Source: Alphaproteobacteria bacterium (GTDB lineage Bacteria > Pseudomonadota > Gammaproteobacteria > Burkholderiales > Burkholderiaceae_C). Taken from it: 48,080 nucleotides of DNA. Numbering within the stretch: the stretch's first letter is position 1; each line of letters starts with the position of its first letter. Position numbers and translations under genes: made by a program. Location: contig JASGCM010000016.1 of NCBI GenBank assembly GCA_030054175.1, positions 44,728-92,807 on the forward strand. The letters are read 5' to 3'. Shown here in pieces: positions 43,320 through 48,080 of the stretch. Under the pieces are notes generated by a model. The model ran no database searches, was not told the DNA's origin, and saw nothing but the letters and a program-made list of their open reading frames with translations.

Positions 43320-45405
43320 CGTCTGATCCGTAGATGTCGATCACGCGGCAATCGCTGCACATTTTCAAACGCTCCAGGGCCTGGCCCTGGAACATCGGGT
43401 GGTCTTGCAGGCGCTGCAACATGACTTGTACCGCCCCCACTGTGCCGAAGGGCTTGGAGCAACGAATGCAGGCATAAGGCGCGCTTTCGTGCAAGACACG
43501 CTGTTGGGTGCGCTCACGCCCCAGCCACAAGCGGGGCTGCAGGTGCAGGGCTTTTTCCGGGCAGGTCTGGACGCAAAGGCCACATTGAACACAGTTCTTC
43601 TCGAGAAAACGCAGTTGTGGGCGTTCGGCATTGTCTTGCAAAGCGCTGGCCGGGCAGGCCCCCACGCAACTCATGCAGAGCGTGCAGGCGTCAGGGTTGA
43701 TCTGGACCGTCCCCCAAGGCGAGCCCGGACCCGTGAAATGGATGGCCGCTGCCGGCTCGGCGGCTTTGAATGCTGGAGCATGTTTCATCCAATGCGCCAA
43801 GGCCAATTCCAATTGGCTGCGTTTGTCACCGGTGAACGCCATTGTGGCCGGGGGCAACTCGGTGGCCGGGCCTGCAAGCAAAGCAGCACCGATCTCGGCC
43901 TCGAGATCCAAGCCGCCGTGGGCGTACAAGACTCGCACACCGCGACCCTGGTACCCCAAACCTTCCAACAATTGACGGGCCAAATCAGCTTGCTCGCCCA
44001 AAGCCTGGACATAGGCCGGGGCGTCGTCTTCGGTACACAACACCAGAATTTGTCTGGCTCCCATGGCCAACAGCGACAACCACAAGTCCAGGCCCACGCT
44101 GGCGCTGTGCCAGACCTCTTGAGGGATGACCCGCGCCGGCAAGCCCTGAGCCAATCCGAGGCGGGCAGCCCGGCCCAGCTCTTCGATCAGGATGCGCCCC
44201 TGTTGCGGGTTGTGCAGCAAGAGCACGGCTTCATGCCCACCGGCATGGGCATAGACCCGAAGCACCTCCTTGAGGCGGGCGCCCCAATCGGATGGCCGGG
44301 GATACGCGTAGGTCAGGGCCCCTGAGGGGCAAACCGTGGTACAGGCTCCGCAGCCCACGCACAGATGGGGGTTGACCGAGATCTGCTGGCGTTGCGGGTC
44401 GGCCGATACGGCTTCTGCCGAGCAAATGTCAATGCAGGCGCTGCAGCCCACCTTCTCGTTGCGGATGTGGGCGCACAGCTTTTGCTTGTATTGGAAGAAT
44501 CGGGGTTTTTCAAACTCGCCCACCAGACCGCGCAAGGAGGCCACGGCTTCGGGCAAGGCCAGACGGGCCGTGGCCAAATAACCCTGGGGCAAGGCGTGCA
44601 TGGGCAGAACTGGTGAATTTCCCAAGTCCAGCACCAGGTCGAAATCCAACAGTTCTTCTTCTGCTGGACGCTGAAAATCGATGGCCCCAACCGCCCCACA
44701 AGCGTCCACGCAGGAGCGGTGGTTTTGACAGCGTGACAGATCAATCTGGTAGTCCAATCCGATGGCTTGCTCGGGGCAGGCCACGATGCAAGCATTGCAT
44801 CGGGTACACACATCCAAGTCGATCGGATTGTCGCGTGCCAGGGACAGGCGAAACGCACCCAACCAACCCGTCAGAGAACGAATGCGACCCGACAGCACCG
44901 GGAAAGCGCGGGTTTGAGCAGCGCCGGCGGTTCCAGCCCCACTGGACAACAAAGTGACATTCAAATCTGCCAGCCATGTCGCCACCTGTTCGGCTTGGTC
45001 GATAGGTCCGATGATCAGCAAACGTCCTTGTGAGCGGTAACTGACCGTGGGCACCGGTTCGGGCTCGGGCAGGCGGGCGGCAGCGAGCAAAGCCGCCATC
45101 TTGGGCGTGGCCTGCGCACCCTCTTGGCTCCAACCGGCCGTTTCCCGGATGTTGACGAATCGGATCGGCGCCCACGCCTTGTGTCCGCTCTGGGTCGACG
45201 TCTCTTGCACCAATTGCTGAAAAAGCGCCTGTTCTTGCGAGCAAGCCACCGTCAGGGGTTCGCCGCTGCCCAAAGATTGTAAAAATGCGCCCGCTTCACG
45301 CCGGCACAACTGGGTGTAGGTCTGTACCGGCTCAGCCAGTGCTTGACTCAGGGCTTGCGGGTCCAGCTTCTGGGTTCGGTTGCAGTCGCAAATCAGGGTC
45401 GTCAC
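43300..45405 (-). CDS. Large polyferredoxin (4Fe-4S) protein of the formate dehydrogenase operon
   Basis: A 701-residue soluble protein with several ferredoxin modules: C200-x2-C-x2-C-x3-C210, C226/C232/C236, C321/C324/C328, C349-x2-C-x2-C-x3-C359, and two more CxxC-rich modules near residues 560-620. The C-terminus has two CxxC pairs about 35-40 residues apart (CIRC, CSDC), like a zinc ribbon. The region about 380-480 is faintly like a hydrogenase delta (MvhD) fold; this is only a guess. Start GTG at 45405 gives the family N-terminus MTTLICDCNR. Role not established; likely electron transfer or assembly. Confidence 0.85.
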   Translation of the reverse strand: MTTLICDCNRTQKLDPQALSQALAEPVQTYTQLCRREAGAFLQSLGSGEPLTVACSQEQALFQQLVQETSTQSGHKAWAPIRFVNIRETAGWSQEGAQATPKMAALLAAARLPEPEPVPTVSYRSQGRLLIIGPIDQAEQVATWLADLNVTLLSSGAGTAGAAQTRAFPVLSGRIRSLTGWLGAFRLSLARDNPIDLDVCTRCNACIVACPEQAIGLDYQIDLSRCQNHRSCVDACGAVGAIDFQRPAEEELLDFDLVLDLGNSPVLPMHALPQGYLATARLALPEAVASLRGLVGEFEKPRFFQYKQKLCAHIRNEKVGCSACIDICSAEAVSADPQRQQISVNPHLCVGCGACTTVCPSGALTYAYPRPSDWGARLKEVLRVYAHAGGHEAVLLLHNPQQGRILIEELGRAARLGLAQGLPARVIPQEVWHSASVGLDLWLSLLAMGARQILVLCTEDDAPAYVQALGEQADLARQLLEGLGYQGRGVRVLYAHGGLDLEAEIGAALLAGPATELPPATMAFTGDKRSQLELALAHWMKHAPAFKAAEPAAAIHFTGPGSPWGTVQINPDACTLCMSCVGACPASALQDNAERPQLRFLEKNCVQCGLCVQTCPEKALHLQPRLWLGRERTQQRVLHESAPYACIRCSKPFGTVGAVQVMLQRLQDHPMFQGQALERLKMCSDCRVIDIYGSDDEQKIQ

Positions 45406-45889
45406 GGTGCGTCTCGGGTTGCAGTTGGGACTCGGCCAAGGCCTGTGGTGCGTCGTCAACGGGAGTCTTCCCGGAATCGACAGCGCCAGCCGGCGCCTGG
45501 GTGGTTTCGGGCTCAGACTGTAACAGGCGCAAAAATTGAGCGCTGGCCATGCGGGCCAAATCGCTGGCCGGCAAAGGGTCTGGGGTGTTGTAGTCGTCGA
45601 TGTAAATATCGAGTCCATCCATCACATTGAAGTGCGGGTCGCTGAACAAGCGCTTCATGGCGGTATTGCGGACCTTCGGATCCACGTCAGGGCGCACAAA
45701 GGCGCTGAAGTCATCTGCCGGGGTTGCGGCCTGGGCCTGTTCCAGCGTCGGTGGCTCGGTCGCTTGGAGTTTAGGCTTGTCGGGCGCAGCTGTCACGCTC
45801 GACTGGATCGTGGGGGCGGGCACTGGAGCCAGGCCAGTCTGCACTGCGGCGGGCTTCGACCATCGGCTGAAGAAATCATTGGCTGCCAT
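45332..45889 (-). CDS. DUF3306 protein
   Basis: A 185-residue protein. NDFFSRWSKR-like FFSRWSK is near the N-terminus, the conserved core is DVDPKVRNTAMKRLFSDPHFNVMDGLDIYIDDY (positions about 66-100), and the C-terminus is disordered and acidic. Found next to formate dehydrogenase genes in proteobacteria; function unknown. Start ATG at 45889. It overlaps the polyferredoxin by 74 nt and DUF3305 by 14 nt. Confidence 0.85.
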   Translation of the reverse strand: MAANDFFSRWSKPAAVQTGLAPVPAPTIQSSVTAAPDKPKLQATEPPTLEQAQAATPADDFSAFVRPDVDPKVRNTAMKRLFSDPHFNVMDGLDIYIDDYNTPDPLPASDLARMASAQFLRLLQSEPETTQAPAGAVDSGKTPVDDAPQALAESQLQPETHRDDPDLRLQPNPEAGPASPESSTG

Positions 45890-46418
45890 GTGGTTTGCCT
45901 GTGCTGACTCGGGCCGGATGGCCAAAACGATCGGTCAAGGGCTGAAAGCTTTGCGGGCGTTGGCGTTTTTTGGGTTCGGGGGCCCAATGCGCCAGAGCGA
46001 AAGCACGCATTGCGCTCAACACTTCGGCGGGCGCGGGCACTTGCTCCACCGTTTCCTGGGCATCCAGCCAACGTCCGGCGTCGTGGTAACTGAGGCTGAC
46101 GATTTGAGGGACAGCGATGGGTTCATCGCAGCCTTCGATCTGGTCCATGCGCCACATCACGAACCAACACGGTGCCGGAGAGGTCACATTCAGGTAATAG
46201 CCCTCGGCGTCGTCACGGTGCAACTCGGCGCGAAAACCCGGATGTGCCCACAAGGTCAGTTGGGCGTCGGTGCGCAATGGCTTGGGCTGCTTGCCCCAGG
46301 CGCCCTCGTCGGCGACCACATCATGCAAAACCCAGCGGTGGGATTGCCAACGCGCCATGGCACCTTCGATGGCCTCTCGGCGCATCAGGACAGCGACATC
46401 GAAAGCAGGCGTATTCAT
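45876..46418 (-). CDS. DUF3305 protein
   Basis: A 180-residue soluble protein with the family core VAVLMRREAIEGAMARWQSHRW at the N-terminus (first 30 residues) and a YYLNVTSPAPCWFVMWR strand. It pairs with DUF3306 in formate dehydrogenase operons; its role is unknown. Start ATG at 46418 has only a weak ribosome site. First gene of this operon; the promoter must lie within the 66-bp gap after boxA or further up. Confidence 0.83.
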   Translation of the reverse strand: MNTPAFDVAVLMRREAIEGAMARWQSHRWVLHDVVADEGAWGKQPKPLRTDAQLTLWAHPGFRAELHRDDAEGYYLNVTSPAPCWFVMWRMDQIEGCDEPIAVPQIVSLSYHDAGRWLDAQETVEQVPAPAEVLSAMRAFALAHWAPEPKKRQRPQSFQPLTDRFGHPARVSTGKPHGSQ

Positions 46419-46484
46419 GGTCGCATGATAAGCTAGGCTCGAAGTCCGTGAATGCCCCGGTGCCAAGCAGCCCCGGATTGGCCA

Positions 46485-47777
46485 TCAATAGGTTTCCAGA
46501 TGCAAGCGACCTTCGCGCTGGAAAGTCTGGGCAACGCTGGTCCAGTCTTGGCCGTCGCTAGAAGCAATGTCGCGCAAGGCCATCACCACGCCCTCTTCCA
46601 TGCTCTTGAGTCCGCACACAAAAAAGTAGGCGTTAGGGTCACGCAGCAAAACAGCCAGGTCGGCGGCGCGCTCACGCATGGCGTCTTGCACATAGCGTTT
46701 GGGCTTGCCGGCCTCGCGTGAAAAGGCGAAGTTGATGTCGATGAAGTCTTTGGGCAGGTTTTGCAAGGGACCAAAATAAGGAAGCTCTTGCGGCGTGCGA
46801 GCGCCAAAGAACAACATCAACTTGCCCCCTTCAAACTTGCCGCTTTGCCGCAAGCGGCGGCGCCACTCGGTCATGGCGCGCATCGGCGCACTGCCAGTTC
46901 CGGTGCAAATCATGACGATGTGGCTTTTGGGGTGGTTGGGCATGAGGAAGCTGGTGCCAAAAGGCCCGATCACATCAACCGTGTCGCCCACCGACAGATC
47001 ACACATGTAATTGGAGGCGACCCCGCGCACAGGCTGGCCCTGATGGTCCTCGAGCACCCGCTTGATGGTCAAGGACACGTTGTTGTATCCCGGGCGCTCT
47101 CCGTTGCGCGGGCTGGCGATAGAGTACTGACGCGCATGATGGGGACGACCCTGGGCATCGGTGCCCTCGGGAATGATGCCAATCGATTGGCCTTCCAAGA
47201 CCGGGAAGGGCATGGTGCCGAAATCAAGGACGATGTGGTGGGTGTCGTACTCTTTGCCCACCTCGGTCACCCGAACGTTGCCGACCACGGTCGCTTGGAT
47301 GGATTTTTGTGCTGCCTTGGGGCCATACAAATTGGTGTAGGCATGGGCCGCCGACCAGGGCGGTAAGGTAGCACTGATCGAGGCAACTGCCGCCGACGGC
47401 GCACTCCCGCCCGATGACACCGAGGCCGACGCCATCTGAACCTGGACCTCGACCTGGTTCGCCTGAGCCGGCACCGGTTCGCCCGTCAGGGCAGAGATCT
47501 CGTCATCGCTCAGATTGGCCGGCAATTCGTCCCAACCCAATTGCTCGGTCAGACTGTAGGCACGAGCCCGAGGCATGGTGCGCCAGTTGTCGATCGATCC
47601 CGTAGGACACGGGGGCACGCACGCCATGCACAAGTTACACTTGTCGGCATCAACGACATAGTTGCGGCTGTCGTGAGTGATGGCTCCCACAGGGCAAGTG
47701 GCCTCGCAGGTGTTGCAGCGAATGCAGATCTCGGGATCGATCAGGTGCTGTTGGATCAGGACGGCTTCGGCGCTCAT
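46485..47777 (-). CDS. boxA: Benzoyl-CoA 2,3-epoxidase reductase subunit BoxA
   Basis: Transfers electrons from NADPH to the BoxB epoxidase in aerobic benzoate degradation via CoA thioesters. The 430-residue protein has two N-terminal [4Fe-4S] ferredoxin motifs (C18/21/24/28 and C47/50/53/57), a Pro/Ala linker, then an FNR-type FAD/NADPH module ([30 protein letters not shown]). Length fits BoxA. It starts 6 nt after boxB. Confidence 0.95.
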   Translation of the reverse strand: MSAEAVLIQQHLIDPEICIRCNTCEATCPVGAITHDSRNYVVDADKCNLCMACVPPCPTGSIDNWRTMPRARAYSLTEQLGWDELPANLSDDEISALTGEPVPAQANQVEVQVQMASASVSSGGSAPSAAVASISATLPPWSAAHAYTNLYGPKAAQKSIQATVVGNVRVTEVGKEYDTHHIVLDFGTMPFPVLEGQSIGIIPEGTDAQGRPHHARQYSIASPRNGERPGYNNVSLTIKRVLEDHQGQPVRGVASNYMCDLSVGDTVDVIGPFGTSFLMPNHPKSHIVMICTGTGSAPMRAMTEWRRRLRQSGKFEGGKLMLFFGARTPQELPYFGPLQNLPKDFIDINFAFSREAGKPKRYVQDAMRERAADLAVLLRDPNAYFFVCGLKSMEEGVVMALRDIASSDGQDWTSVAQTFQREGRLHLETY

Positions 47778-47783
47778 GATGGA

Positions 47784-48080
47784 TCAGTTGAAACGGATGT
47801 ATTCGAAGTCAACTGGCTGGCGGTTGATGCCCATGACCGGGGGTGCGATCCAGTTGGCGAACTTGCCCGGCTCGACGACATGGCCCATCAGGCTGGCCAC
47901 ATAAGCACGGTCCTCTCCGGTGGGCAGCCACTCGTCGACCTTGGCGTTCCACTCGGCATCAGTGATCACGCGCCCTTCGGGGCTAACCTTGGCACCGGCC
48001 AGGGCGCCAATGTTGCGGTGGAAGGACATGAAGAACGACAACCAGTCGGGGGTCTTCTCGTTGAAGGCCTGCAGAATGCG
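47784..48080 (-). CDS. boxB: Benzoyl-CoA 2,3-epoxidase oxygenase subunit BoxB (3' part)
   Basis: The last 98 residues of BoxB, the di-iron oxygenase that epoxidises benzoyl-CoA. The gene runs off the right edge, and the frame is open to base 48080. The tail reads SFFMSFHRNIGALAGAKVSP and ends DFEYIRFN. It is directly upstream of boxA on the minus strand. Full length and metal ligands cannot be checked. Confidence 0.92.
   Translation of the reverse strand, partial: RILQAFNEKTPDWLSFFMSFHRNIGALAGAKVSPEGRVITDAEWNAKVDEWLPTGEDRAYVASLMGHVVEPGKFANWIAPPVMGINRQPVDFEYIRFN

Noticed and set aside
46450..46466. Sigma-54-like promoter before DUF3305
   Set aside because: TGGCAC is present on the minus strand, but the -12 element after five bases reads CATT instead of TTGC.

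Overview
This 48 kb window is bacterial chromosome of betaproteobacterial type, most likely Burkholderiales/Comamonadaceae. The evidence is gene content and order: ribF-ileS-lspA, rpfE-recJ, two Bug-type (TctC) binding proteins, DUF3422, a System I ccm operon, a FDH operon with DUF3305/DUF3306, and boxAB. This placement is inferred from synteny and protein style, not from a marker gene. The DNA is almost fully coding, with no gene-free stretch over about 250 bases. I saw no rRNA, tRNA, CRISPR array or recognisable insertion sequence.

Layout. 1-2.1 kb is the only accessory-looking part: a 66-bp tandem repeat cut by the window edge, a class II Fic AMP-transferase and an HNH endonuclease. 2.2-6.8 kb holds ribF, ileS and lspA. 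6.8-16.7 kb carries a quinone oxidoreductase, two EamA exporters, an atypical SDR, a gamma-glutamyltransferase, a Bug binding protein, DUF3422 and the TctBA permease, mostly on the minus strand. 16.7-26.9 kb is housekeeping: a SpeE-like protein, tatD, lolD, lolC, rpfE-like, recJ, a PHP phosphoesterase, a YrdC-domain protein, an orphan LuxR-type response regulator, trpS and an M50 protease.

26.9-33.9 kb is a complete ccmABCDEFGHI operon (minus strand) with 4-nt ATGA overlaps at seven of eight junctions. 33.9-37.0 kb has a second Bug protein, a NUDIX hydrolase and an MFS transporter. 37.1-46.4 kb is a membrane-bound, periplasm-facing formate dehydrogenase operon (minus strand): DUF3305, DUF3306, a 701-residue polyferredoxin, a TorD-like chaperone, a short Tat protein, the molybdenum/tungsten catalytic subunit (Cys form), the Fe-S beta subunit, a small lipoprotein, cytochrome b gamma and a small exported protein. 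46.5-48.1 kb is boxA and the 3' part of boxB (aerobic benzoyl-CoA epoxidation).

How it fits together. Ccm makes c-type cytochromes for respiration, and the formate dehydrogenase feeds electrons from formate into the quinone pool. The Tct/Bug genes and Box genes point to a heterotroph using organic acids and aromatics. The least understood parts are the accessory proteins of the formate dehydrogenase operon, a tandem 9-bp operator-like repeat before its structural genes, a gene-tail duplication around a palindrome near 8.8 kb, a TrpRS with an Fe-S-like cysteine motif, and several genes whose -10-like box lies only 6-13 nt before a start codon without a Shine-Dalgarno.
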